Origin: Coniella vitis
Lineage: Eukaryota; Ascomycota; Sordariomycetes; Diaporthales; Schizoparmaceae
Length of the DNA stretch: 64,000 nucleotides
Reading direction: 5' to 3'
Assembly (NCBI GenBank): GCA_011317545.1
Contig: WUJK01000008.1
Coordinates: 124,001-188,000 of the forward strand
A program made the position numbers and the translations under genes. Shown here piece after piece: positions 45,571-54,501 of the stretch; the stretch's first letter is position 1, and each line of letters opens with the position of its first letter. The notes under the pieces are model-generated. The model saw only the letters and a program-made list of their open reading frames with translations. It ran no database searches and was not told the DNA's origin.

Positions 45571-46903
45571 TTAAGCCCTGAACTGAGCAGCAGCACGGCG
45601 CTTCTTGCAGCTCGAAGTGGTAGCAGATGTAGCAACGGCAGCAGCAGAAGACGTCGCTGAGGAGCTCTGAGCGGCAACGGCAACAGCACTGGCCGAAGAA
45701 GTGGCTTGAGCGGCAGCCGAGGTGGCAACGGCCGCGGAAGAGGAGGAAGTTGCAACGGCCACGGAGGAGGAAGTTGCAACGGCAACCGAGGAGGAAGATG
45801 CGACGGCAACCGAGGAGGACGATGCAACAGCCACGGCGGAGGAGGAGGCGGATGTCGAGGAGGATGGGGACGAGGACGAGGTGGATCCATCAGATGAAAC
45901 GGTCACGTTCTCGGAAGAGGTGCCTTGAAGCAAGGTCACATGTTAGTATGGCTGAAGAATGGAAACGAGCAAGAGCAGCAGGGAGAGACGTACTGTTGTA
46001 GCACATTCCATAGTAGGTCTGGTCAAGCAGGTTGGGCCAGTGGGAGACGCAAGCAGTGGGCCAAGTCGAGATACCAGGAGCAGTGTAGTTGGTGGGAATG
46101 GGGTAGTAGATGTCAATCTCGATACCGGGCTCGTAGCCAGTGTACTGGCCGGGGATGCTGGTGACAGGGCTGGGGGTGCCCGTGCCGGAGCCGGTGACGC
46201 TCAGCTGGGCGCAGCCAATGTAGTACTGGGCACCCTCGAACTCCTCGGCGGCGTGCAGGGCAATGTGCTCAGCACGCATCAGGTAGTCGCCTGCAGGCAG
46301 GTCGGTGGGCAGGTCGACCGTGAAGTTCTGGATGCCGCTGGTACCGGGGATGTAGGTGGCCCACTGCAGACCGGCCGAGGTGATCTCGTAGGTGGTGAGC
46401 TCGTAGATCTGTTTGTTTCCTGTCAGTCCTGGGATGTGATGATGGCGTTGGGATCAACAATCAGATCTCACCTTGAACCAGTCGCCAGAGCCGTCGTACT
46501 GGTCGGCAGTGGTGCCGTCGGGAGCCTTGCTCATCCAGACGGACAGAGGGCCCGGGTGGGAGATGGAAACGTCGACGGTGAAGCCGACATTGTCACCAGC
46601 AGCAACGGTGTAGGTCGAGGTCTTGGCGAGGGTGGAGGCCACTGCATCGAGTTTCTTTGGTTAGCCACGGGCTTGCACTCCCCAAGCACTTTCTGCTAAG
46701 CACGTACAGAGACCGCCCGAGTTGCAGATCATGTTGGTGGAGGTAATGTCGGTAATGGGGCTGTTGGAGTTGTTGGTCTGGCGAACGTATTCGTAAGGGC
46801 TGGTGACATTGCCGTTGACGATGAGAGCCTCAAAGTTGTAGTGGGCAAAGGCCGCAGGCAGGAAAGCCGCCGCCGCAGCGAGGTAGCTGGTAGTGGAAGG
46901 CAT
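45571..46903 (-). CDS. AA9 lytic polysaccharide monooxygenase with Ser/Ala/Val-rich repeat tail
   Basis: This copper enzyme oxidatively cleaves cellulose or other beta-1,4-glucans outside the cell. Minus-strand exons 46903-46708, 46641-46472, 46408-45994 and 45923-45571 give 377 residues. A 20-residue signal peptide ends in AFA, so the mature protein starts with the required copper-binding His (HYNF). The second histidine-brace residue is His94 in SHPGPLSVW. His170 in RAEHIALH and the QYY motif at 183-185 give the outer copper-site residues. The catalytic module ends near residue 260. No CBM1 is present; instead a roughly 110-residue tail of Ser, Ala, Val and Thr carries four near-identical 8-residue units encoded by a 24-bp DNA repeat, then a basic CKKRRAAAQFRA end. 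There is no hydrophobic GPI signal. The tail is probably an O-glycosylated stalk or linker. Confidence 0.93.
45740..45835 (-). repeat. Four tandem 24-bp repeats inside the LPMO tail
   Basis: Units at 45740-45763, 45764-45787, 45788-45811 and 45812-45835 differ at only a few bases. On the coding strand each gives an octapeptide of the VAVASSSS type, the fourth position changing to T in some units. The reading frame is kept because 24 is a multiple of three. Confidence 0.9.
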
Positions 46904-48079
46904 CTTGGCGAGAAAGACTGCTGGTGTTTGTTTGGTGGGATAAGACGGTTGAGGTTGATGCGTGTGTTGGAGTCGAAAGGAGAGAGAGAGACTGTCCACC
47001 AGGGCAAAAGAATGAATAGCGTATCAACACAGTTGACCGTAGCAAAAGAGAGAAGAAAAAGAAGGACGTGACGCAAGCGACACAAGAGCAGCAAAGCTAC
47101 CTGATGGATGGATTGGAGAAAAGAGAGAGAATGGAAGAGCCTGAAGGAGGTCAAAACGAGAGGCAAGAGAGCCGTCTGCTGGCCTCGGCGGGTGGCATGA
47201 CAGCCTTTTGTACGCTGCCCAGGAAGGTGCTCCAGGGCGGCCGTATTCGTCCATTGTCGGCGAGCCTGGCCGGAGCATCAATCTCGGATGGCAGCTGCAA
47301 GGGCGCGGTGGAGTTGGATGGGGGCGCTGTTTGAAACAAACCACACCCAGGTGATGCTGGGCGGGCAAGCAACGGTGACGATGGCTTCATCCAGTCGCCT
47401 GCAACGGGGACAGGCCTGTACGTGTTGGCTGTGCCTTGTATAAGCGACGGGAGCTAGCCCCCGCAGGGGCACGGCGCCCTATAGCAGCCCCTGTAGCGGG
47501 TGGGCCAGGTGGTTTTACAGGGGCCCCTCACAGGGGCCGCTCAGGTACGCGTGGGCGCTGATTGGGCCCAGACGGCAGATCCTGCAGGCTCGCGACACAG
47601 AGGCGCGCAGACAAGGCAAGAGCCTCACTCACCCACGGCAACCCTCCAACGGCCCCTGGACAGTGTTCGGTTTCATGTTTTAATAACGGCGCTTGCCTGC
47701 TTGATCCCTCTTCACCATGCATGCATAAGAACCTGCTTGTTTGGTGTTTTGCATAACACAGAGTATTGATGGATGCCAGGTACATGATGTCGTGTACTAT
47801 GGGAAGGCACGGTAATTACTAAGGGGTGGGGAAGCAACTCTTGCTGTGTACCATGTACGGCGCCTTCCTGAGTGATCGCGTCTGCTCTTGCTCTTTTTGG
47901 GGGTTCGCCTCTCAACTCGTGACAACCACCCCTTTCTTCGGCATCTGCCGAATCCGCAGCAAGCAAGGTTGTCGATACGCTTCGTTGCTTTCTATATATG
48001 CATACACAGTCCGCAGCGCGCCGAATCGACAGATTTCGACGCTTTCGCCCTTTCAGACTGCACAGCCTTGACTTGTCCC
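46904..48079. other. LPMO promoter and spacer with CAGGGGC-type repeats
   Basis: The first few hundred bases are the LPMO upstream region (minus strand). At 47461-47540 there is a GC-rich cluster of CAGGGGCC and CCCCTGTAG units that includes inverted copies. No gene is seen. Confidence 0.5.
47461..47540. repeat. GC-rich CAGGGGC direct/inverted repeat cluster
   Basis: Several copies of CAGGGGC and its complement (GCCCCTG) lie within 80 bases, similar in unit to the cluster at 13436-13490. Confidence 0.55.
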
Positions 48080-48250
48080 ATGTCAGGATCGTCAGCCTGG
48101 CAGCCCGCCATGCAACTGCAAAGGCTGCAGCGACAGAACGAGAAACGGCAACAGATGCTCATTCTGCCTCCCCCCGATCCCAACTCCACAGCGCCTCTGC
48201 TTACACGAGACCGTCTTCGCAGGCGGATTGTCCAGGATCATGTACGGTGA
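48080..48250 (+). CDS. Possible small protein or first exon (56 codons)
   Basis: A 57-codon frame begins with ATG at 48080 in an acceptable context and ends in TGA at 48248-48250. It encodes a Gln/Arg/Leu-rich amphipathic stretch (QLQRLQRQNEKRQQM) followed by a Pro-rich and basic part. The last codons overlap a GGTGAGC donor-like sequence, so this could be a 5' exon, but no credible downstream exon was found before the next gene's 3' end. No family is recognised. It may be chance. Confidence 0.25.
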   Translation: MSGSSAWQPAMQLQRLQRQNEKRQQMLILPPPDPNSTAPLLTRDRLRRRIVQDHVR

Positions 48251-48537
48251 GCCCCTGATTCTGATGAATTAGCGGACTCCTGCGTCTATTCCCTTCTCGG
48301 AAACCGTTCCCGATCGGGACCCAGCTGCTGCATCCTCATCCTCGGCGTCTCCTCCAGCAGCCGCGCTTTTGCGATTGGCCGTCTGCGCTTGAAGAATCAC
48401 GAGCATGGCCCAACGCGCGGAAAGAAGTGAGTGTTCATTGTGCAGTTATGTACTGGTGATATGTGCATGGCCCTTGCCTCCAAATGGAGCGCCTACTTAT
48501 ATATACAGAGTACACACGGCACGCTTCGTCGGCTCCA

Positions 48538-50145
48538 CTACTCCTCAAAGTCGATGAAACTGCTCACTGCCCATCCGTTGACGTCAGTGTACTGCGAGTA
48601 GGGCGACGTTCCGTGCAAGACCTCGTACGACGCCTCGGACGTTCCGTTGCCCTTGACCAGGGCCGCCACTTTCTCGCCCACCTCGCGGCCCTCGAACCAC
48701 GAGCCGTGCAGGAAGCCGTAGTACTGCGCCGACGTGTGCTCTCCAGCAAACCACAGCGCGTCCACATTCGCCCGCAGGTTCTGGTGCTTCTCGAGCGTCA
48801 TGCCAATCGGCCAGTTGCTGTAGCTGCCGTGCGTCCACGGCTCCAGCGTCCAGCGGGGGTACATGAAGGCAGTTGGCTCGGGAACGTCGACATCGGGGAA
48901 CATGGCGCGCAGAACCGCGAGCCCCTCGGCCATGGTCGCCTCGTCGCTCTGCTTCTCGATGCGGTGCGATTCCTCGTCCACCACGGTGGCGAAGATGATG
49001 TTGCTGCCGGGAAAGAAACCCTCGGTCGACAGGGACTGCCACACCGGGTAGTAGCCTCGGCGCACCGGGTCGGCGTACAAAAAGTACTGCGTGTCCTCTG
49101 GCCAAAAGGTCTCGTTGAACTGGAAAAAGACCTTGGTGTAGGTGCCCATCTGGAACTGGTCAATCGCCTCTTGCTTCCACAGGGGCAACTCGGGCGCAAA
49201 CTCCACCACGTCGTTTTGCAGCACACCCACTGCAAATGTGCAAATGGCATACTGGGCCGCAACGCACTCGCCGTCGGTAAAGTGCGCCGTCACGCCCTCG
49301 TCCGAGTACTCGATCTTGGTGACATTGGTGTTGAGCAGCAGCCGCGAGTCGTTGGCCGCCAGAAAGGTCGACGCCTCGCCGACCAGCCACTTGTTGAAGC
49401 CGAACTGGTCAATCACAAAGTTGTCATTGTCGCCAAACTGGTTGAATGTCAGGTTGTCGCCCGTCACGCCAAACACAAAGCCGCTCTTGTCCATCGAGAA
49501 GCCCGCGTCCCAGTCCCAGTTCCACCACTCGACCGCCACCTTGTGCATGTCCTGCTTGGGCTTCCACCCCACCACGCTGTAGCCAGCGCGGGCCGACGTG
49601 TCCTGCAGGTTCTCGGTCAATATGATGCCCGCGTTGGCCACAGCCACATCCGAGGCATCGTCGTATTCATCCAACACATCCGTGTAGTTGTTGGCGCCCG
49701 TTTCGTCGTACGTCAGAATCGAGTCGTAGTCCGAGTACGTGTTGGACACATTCCACTTTTTGGAAAACGTCCAAACAGGGTTTTCGGGTGCGCCGGGGTC
49801 CGAGGCGTGCAGACCCTGGATCCAGTTGGCGCCCAATTCCACAATGTAGGGCGTGCCGTCGCCGCGGTCGCCAAACGTCGTGTGGTGCATGCGCCCGCCC
49901 ACGTAGTCGTTGCGGTCCACTATGACAAAGTCCGCAATGGAGGCATTGTGCAGCGCCTGGGCAGCGGTAATACCAGCCACGCCGGCCCCGAGGACGACCA
50001 CCTCGGTTTCACGGCATGTGGTGGACGACCTCTTGGCGCTGCGGTGGAAGACATTGGGCGGTGCGGCGAGCGCAAGCTGGCACAATGCCGCCAACACGCC
50101 GCCACGGAAAAGAGAAGTCGATGAAGCCATGGGTGACGGATGCAA
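48538..50145 (-). CDS. Secreted flavin amine oxidase, polyamine-oxidase-like
   Basis: This FAD-dependent amine oxidase acts on polyamines or related amines, releasing hydrogen peroxide. It is a single minus-strand exon of 535 residues; a second ATG five codons in (50130) is also possible. The N-terminus has a hydrophobic signal peptide (LFRGGVLAALCQLALAAP). The FAD-binding Rossmann motif VVVLGAGVAGITAAQAL lies at about residues 48-64, then the family's DRNDYVGGRM and ELGANWIQG segments. The C-terminal FAD contact is WFAGEHTSAQYYGFLHGSWFEGREVG. Many N-x-S/T sites support secretion. Substrate preference (spermine, spermidine or acetylated forms) cannot be read from the motifs. A TATATATATA tract 170 bases upstream is a candidate TATA element. 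Confidence 0.92.
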   Translation of the reverse strand: MHPSPMASSTSLFRGGVLAALCQLALAAPPNVFHRSAKRSSTTCRETEVVVLGAGVAGITAAQALHNASIADFVIVDRNDYVGGRMHHTTFGDRGDGTPYIVELGANWIQGLHASDPGAPENPVWTFSKKWNVSNTYSDYDSILTYDETGANNYTDVLDEYDDASDVAVANAGIILTENLQDTSARAGYSVVGWKPKQDMHKVAVEWWNWDWDAGFSMDKSGFVFGVTGDNLTFNQFGDNDNFVIDQFGFNKWLVGEASTFLAANDSRLLLNTNVTKIEYSDEGVTAHFTDGECVAAQYAICTFAVGVLQNDVVEFAPELPLWKQEAIDQFQMGTYTKVFFQFNETFWPEDTQYFLYADPVRRGYYPVWQSLSTEGFFPGSNIIFATVVDEESHRIEKQSDEATMAEGLAVLRAMFPDVDVPEPTAFMYPRWTLEPWTHGSYSNWPIGMTLEKHQNLRANVDALWFAGEHTSAQYYGFLHGSWFEGREVGEKVAALVKGNGTSEASYEVLHGTSPYSQYTDVNGWAVSSFIDFEE

Positions 50146-50317
50146 AGAAGGTGAGGAGAACAGAAAACGACGGACACAGGGTGAGGGATGGGGTTTTCTG
50201 TTTATTATTTTTTTTTAAAAGAACGGCCCGGGTCGATGGTGACCAAGTAGGGTGAACCCAATCAACACAATCCCACAAACCCCCTCACGGGACGAGCAAT
50301 CGAGAGAGCCCTGGCAG

Positions 50318-50334
50318 ATATATATATATATATG
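50318..50334 (-). promoter_or_regulatory. Candidate TATA element of the amine-oxidase gene
   Basis: An alternating TATATATATATATATG tract lies about 170 bases upstream of the start codon on the minus strand. Position and composition fit a TATA-like core promoter element; no functional evidence is available from sequence alone. Confidence 0.35.
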
Positions 50335-51701
50335 TTGATCTGGCGCGGGGGTTTACTCTCTCCGTCACCCCCTCCTTTTTGATCTGCCTCGCTTTGATCA
50401 CTCTGATGACCAGGAGAGATACTATAGTCGCATTGGGTCCGCTAATCGGAGCCTTTGCGGGGGTGGTGGATAGTAGGTCGTATCCACATGACCTGCTTGG
50501 AAGCATCAACAAGGCCTGTTATCAGCTGCAGTTCCATCAGCGAGCAAGAAAACAGATTCAGTTGGCACAAGACTTGTGTTGTCGGCCCCGGCTATGGCTT
50601 CTTGATTGAGTAAGGAGGCTACATAGCCCGTCTCAGCCTGGCTTGTGATGGTGAATCACGCGCAGGGCCATGCCATGTCTTGCAGGCGAGCGAGAGAGAG
50701 GAAGGAAAGAAACCGTGCTTCAGATACGTACGAGGGAGAGGGGCGGGGAGCCAAGAGACCTATTGGGCATTGGTCGAAACAGCATCTATGCGCAGATATT
50801 TTCCTAATATACTGTGTAGTTTGGGGATATAGTAAGTCGATAGAAGGGCTGGCTGCGTGGCGGTCTGCGTTGAGACCGGGGGGGGGCCTATATAGTAGCA
50901 TAGTATAGTTTCCGCTAGAGAGTTACCCTACATAGTATACTTACTATAGGAGGATACAGAAACCGGCAAAAGATCACTCGATGGCACGTTCCCACCCTCT
51001 TTGGCAATCAGTCTTGTACCTGCGTCGAACAAAGCGGAGACAAAAGGCCAAGATTCCACAACGCAAGATGATCATCGTCGTTATCGCTGTTTACGAAGTG
51101 GACAAGATAGATGTATACCATAGTACTACTACTATGTAGTAAAGTAGCTACGACGCGGATGGAGTACGGAGATCCGAAAAGTATATTAGTAGTTGAGCCT
51201 GGCAAATGTCAGGAGGTGGGGCCTTGGCAGGCTTGACAGATACTTAGATAGTCCCCATGTTTTTCTTTTATTATTTTTTTTCTTTCTTTTTCTTTTTTAA
51301 ATAAAGCTGTCTTCTTATCACTAACCCCTGCTCACCGCTAATGAAGTGACTGATTGGATGGTTAGATGGTTCGATGGCACGATGGATGAAGTCCTCTGTT
51401 TTGCTGTTTGAGGTACTAGAATATAATAGTATGGCTGCTTAGTCGATGTGTCAATAGGAGGAGAGGCAAAAACCGGGTTCAAGAAGAGGGTATAATGAAA
51501 ACGGCAATGTAATAGTAAAAAGAAAAAACGACACAAAACCAAGGGGTGAGAATGTACAGATCTAGCATATAATTGACAAAGGCATAACATTGATATACTA
51601 TGAATAATCACGCTTCACAGTCTCTCGGAAACGGCATCCAGTTCAAGACTAGTATGTAGTGAACAACAGACACCCTGTTGGTTCACCTGGCTGGAAATTG
51701 T

Positions 51702-51726
51702 GGAGAGAGAGAGAGAGAGAGAGAGG
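51702..51726. repeat. AG dinucleotide microsatellite
   Basis: About twelve consecutive GA units in non-coding DNA. Confidence 0.85.
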
Positions 51727-51897
51727 GCGCAGGATCACCACTAGAAAACAGTCGAAGAATGTCGATTAGGTGCCGGGCCGTTCACCAGCGGGATTGGATT
51801 CTCAAGTCCATTGATAAACTTGCCCCATGCACATTCTCTCCCCATCCCCCTCCTCTGAAGTAGGCTTTCCTTGTGGTTCTGTTGTTTCTCCCTCTGG

Positions 51898-51974
51898 TTC
51901 TTCTTCTTCTTCTTCTTCTTCTTCTTCTTCTTCTTCTTCTTCTTCTTCTTCTTCTTCTTCTTCTTCTTCTTCTT
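51898..51974. repeat. TTC trinucleotide microsatellite (second copy)
   Basis: About 25 uninterrupted TTC units, longer than the array at 25486-25552. No gene is adjacent, so it is not in an evident leader. Confidence 0.9.
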
Positions 51975-52989
51975 TCTTTTGTCTGTTTGTTTTGTTTGTG
52001 TTTTGTTTTCTAGATATATCGTCTCCATGTGCACTCGGGCTGTCCGTCACCGTACCCGCTTGAGCAGTCTATTGCCGTGCAATGGTAAAAGGAGAGAATC
52101 TCTATCCGTGCCGTTCAAGACTATCAAAAAACCCATTCAACCGAATAAGGGACGTCCGTGAGCAATGAACATGGGTCACTGTTTAAAAGGACGTGGTTTT
52201 GGCTTCCCCGTCTCCGCTCCCTGATAAGAGTTCCGGGGGGGGGGGTGAGAGACCAGAATAAGAAACAACCAGAGAAATTAAAAACATGGGGAAACCAAAA
52301 ACATGGGGGGGGGGGGGTGGAAACTCATGCAGGCCAGTTAAGTACTATGTAGCTAGACAAAGGACAGGCAAGCAATGTTTTAGGCTAGCCATAGATGCAT
52401 ACAGAGTACGGTTGACCAGCTTGGCTTTTTTTCTCTCTTATTGCGAACTGTTTTTTGGGCTTGGAAGGGAAAGTGCATGCGTTGCGGCTGTTTGTATTGC
52501 ATGGCGTTGCCGGGTCATGTGTTTCGGATAAACCTTCCAAATGGATGGAGTGTGTGCATAAACCGATGTGCATTCCTATGTAGCCCCTGCCTGGCTAGTG
52601 AGGTTGAATGGGTTTGGTGATGGTGATGGATGGGCATGGCTGCTGATATTCGCGTGATGCAATCTGGGCTGCTTGGATATGATTTGCTCACATTAGTTTG
52701 GTTGCGTACACACACACACACACACAGACACATTCTGTCATAGTAACAAAATCACATCCCTTAGAAAGCGCGCGCGCAGGATCAGAATAATAGATCTCCA
52801 TGAGAAGCCGCCTCTCTATGTAAACACTACTCGAATCGCAGCCATGTTTCCCAACACAGCCATTCTTATAAAACAACCCGAGGTGAGAACCCCCTCCCCC
52901 CATCAACCACTGCCATGCCATGGTCAAGACTATTTGAAGATGTCCTATATAATAAACCTTTAAAATATCTTATTTAACAACAAGCGAAT

Positions 52990-53063
52990 GGTCAGGTGGT
53001 GTAGTTGGTTATCACATCAGTCTAACACACTGAAGGTCTCCGGTTCGAACCCGGGCCAGATCA
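52990..53063 (+). tRNA. tRNA-Val (anticodon AAC)
   Basis: The 74-nt sequence folds as a cloverleaf without an intron. Its acceptor halves are GGTCAGG and CCAGATC with discriminator A. The D-arm holds GTAGTTGG, and the anticodon stem TCAGT/ACTGA closes the loop CTAACAC, giving anticodon AAC. The T-arm is TCCGG-TTCGAAC-CCGGG. The internal A box (TGGTGTAGTTGG) and B box (GGTTCGAACC) are both good. One acceptor pair is imperfect: position 5 is A opposite A68, while the other six pairs are Watson-Crick or G.U. A T-run terminator follows. Confidence 0.92.
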
Positions 53064-53065
53064 TC

Positions 53066-53083
53066 TTTTGCCTTTTTTTTTTT
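53066..53083 (+). terminator. RNA polymerase III terminator of tRNA-Val
   Basis: A TTTT run at 53066-53069 and a second run of eleven T at 53073-53083 follow the tRNA directly. Confidence 0.8.
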
Positions 53084-54501
53084 CTCTCTTTCTTGGAACC
53101 ACGGATCAGATGCGAGAGGGGGGCTTAGCTTTTATCAGGCGTAGCATATAGGAGTATGTGCTGGATTATATCTATTGATTCAAGGTAGATCAAGACGGAC
53201 GATGGAGCCAGGTCGTAACAAGCTCTGAAGGTGCCGCTGTTTATTGATTATATTTGGGTAGTCTGCTACCACCGCTAGTAACCTCTTGCCTCGCTGCCTT
53301 AAGGTGCAAGCAAACTTATCAGCAACGCCCCATGAGACTTGTCTATATCTATATGCTATAGCATTTATCTAATTTTGCGGTTAGAGAGTGTCTGTATGCT
53401 CGCTTGCCAAGTGAGTCCGACTGGCAATCAAAAAGAGCAAGGTCCAAAGACATTGGAAATCGGGGCTGTCTGCTATTAACAAAGCTTGTTATAATTGCAG
53501 ATAAATGTGGAAGAAGTAGAAGCAAACAGGGCGTGCAGCTAACATTCCCGTTAGTCAGAATCCTTTCGGCGCACTAAGATTATGTCTTTTACAGTGGGCG
53601 TCAGCAAGTATTATACAAACCTAACCCTAAAGTGGATATAATAAGAGGAGCGGGGTTTCTAACGCTAGGGATCTGAAATACACCTAAAATAGGTGCCGTT
53701 TGCGCATATTGCATTCTGATAGTAGTCGTATTTTACGTTTCCGGCGGAATTACCTCCTGAATTTCCCGGGCAGATGCTAGCCCTAACCCTGTTCCGTACG
53801 CGAGGGGCGGTATAGAGGCTAATATCATATATAAACTAAGCAAAAGCCGTAGAGGGGAAGACTACGCCGGGTATATTTACAGAAGATACGTAATAACTTA
53901 ACCAAAGTATATAGACGAGAGCACCCTCCAAGAAATACTTAGAAGTTATATACTATATCTAACAGCTAGTTGCATAAAATATTAATCTATACTATAGGAT
54001 AGGCTGAAAAGTAAAAACTTTCCAGCCACCTTTCTAGCCTTTCCGTCTATACTATAGTCTACCCCAGTGGAACTGTTTGCCTCTCGATCCTTAACGAAGA
54101 AGAAGCCTGGAAGCCTGCTATATAGTAGTCCTCTTGCCCTAGGCAGGAACCGCAGGCACCTCGTACTCTAGGCAATATAGTACTGACTTCACTTATAAGC
54201 CCCGTAGCTGCATGGCAGTTAACGTTTGCCTTGCTTCCTTCCTTCTTCTTTAAAACAGCACAGCGATTTATCATCCCGTTCTACGCTATCACTCGCATGC
54301 CATCAATACGACTCCTTGGCCGTCTTGACAGCAAGGGGTCTGGACTCGGAGACGCAGGCCAAAGCACACAGCTCAAAGTCGCAACCTTTTGCCACCCCAT
54401 TGCACCTCGAGCAAGTCTTACGTGACTGGCTGCCCCGAACAGCCTGGTAATACAAACTCGCCTTCTAGCAACACCTTCAGACAACCACAATCTCATGCAA
54501 G
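53084..54501. other. AT-rich, possibly RIP-mutated flank of the Fic gene
   Basis: There is no coding frame. TATA, CTATACTATAG and AATAAT words are dense, unlike the GC-rich coding neighbourhood. Two short telomere-like CTAACCCTA/CCCTAACCC motifs occur at about 53621-53630 and 53781-53790. A hairpin lies at 54002-54027. The last 250 bases before the Fic start have a more ordinary composition and probably carry its promoter. Confidence 0.5.
54002..54027. repeat. Hairpin framed by two CTATACTATAG copies
   Basis: The arms GGCTGAAAAGT (54002-54012) and ACTTTCCAGCC (54017-54027) pair with one mismatch around an AAAA loop. Identical 11-base CTATACTATAG motifs lie on both sides at 53987-53997 and 54047-54057. 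The motif is itself an odd-length palindrome. Confidence 0.6.

Larger units (their letters stand above)
50146..52989. other. Intergenic, 2.8 kb, with microsatellites
   Basis: No gene is seen. The spacer holds the amine-oxidase promoter at the left, several ACATAGTA and CTACTATGTAG sites, an AG array, a long TTC array and CA/GT runs near 52711-52728. G-runs of 9-11 bases lie near 52228 and 52303. Confidence 0.5.

Noticed and set aside
48463..50124. 553-codon open frame antisense to the amine oxidase
   Set aside because: It is a shadow frame; the opposite strand carries full FAD motifs and a signal peptide.
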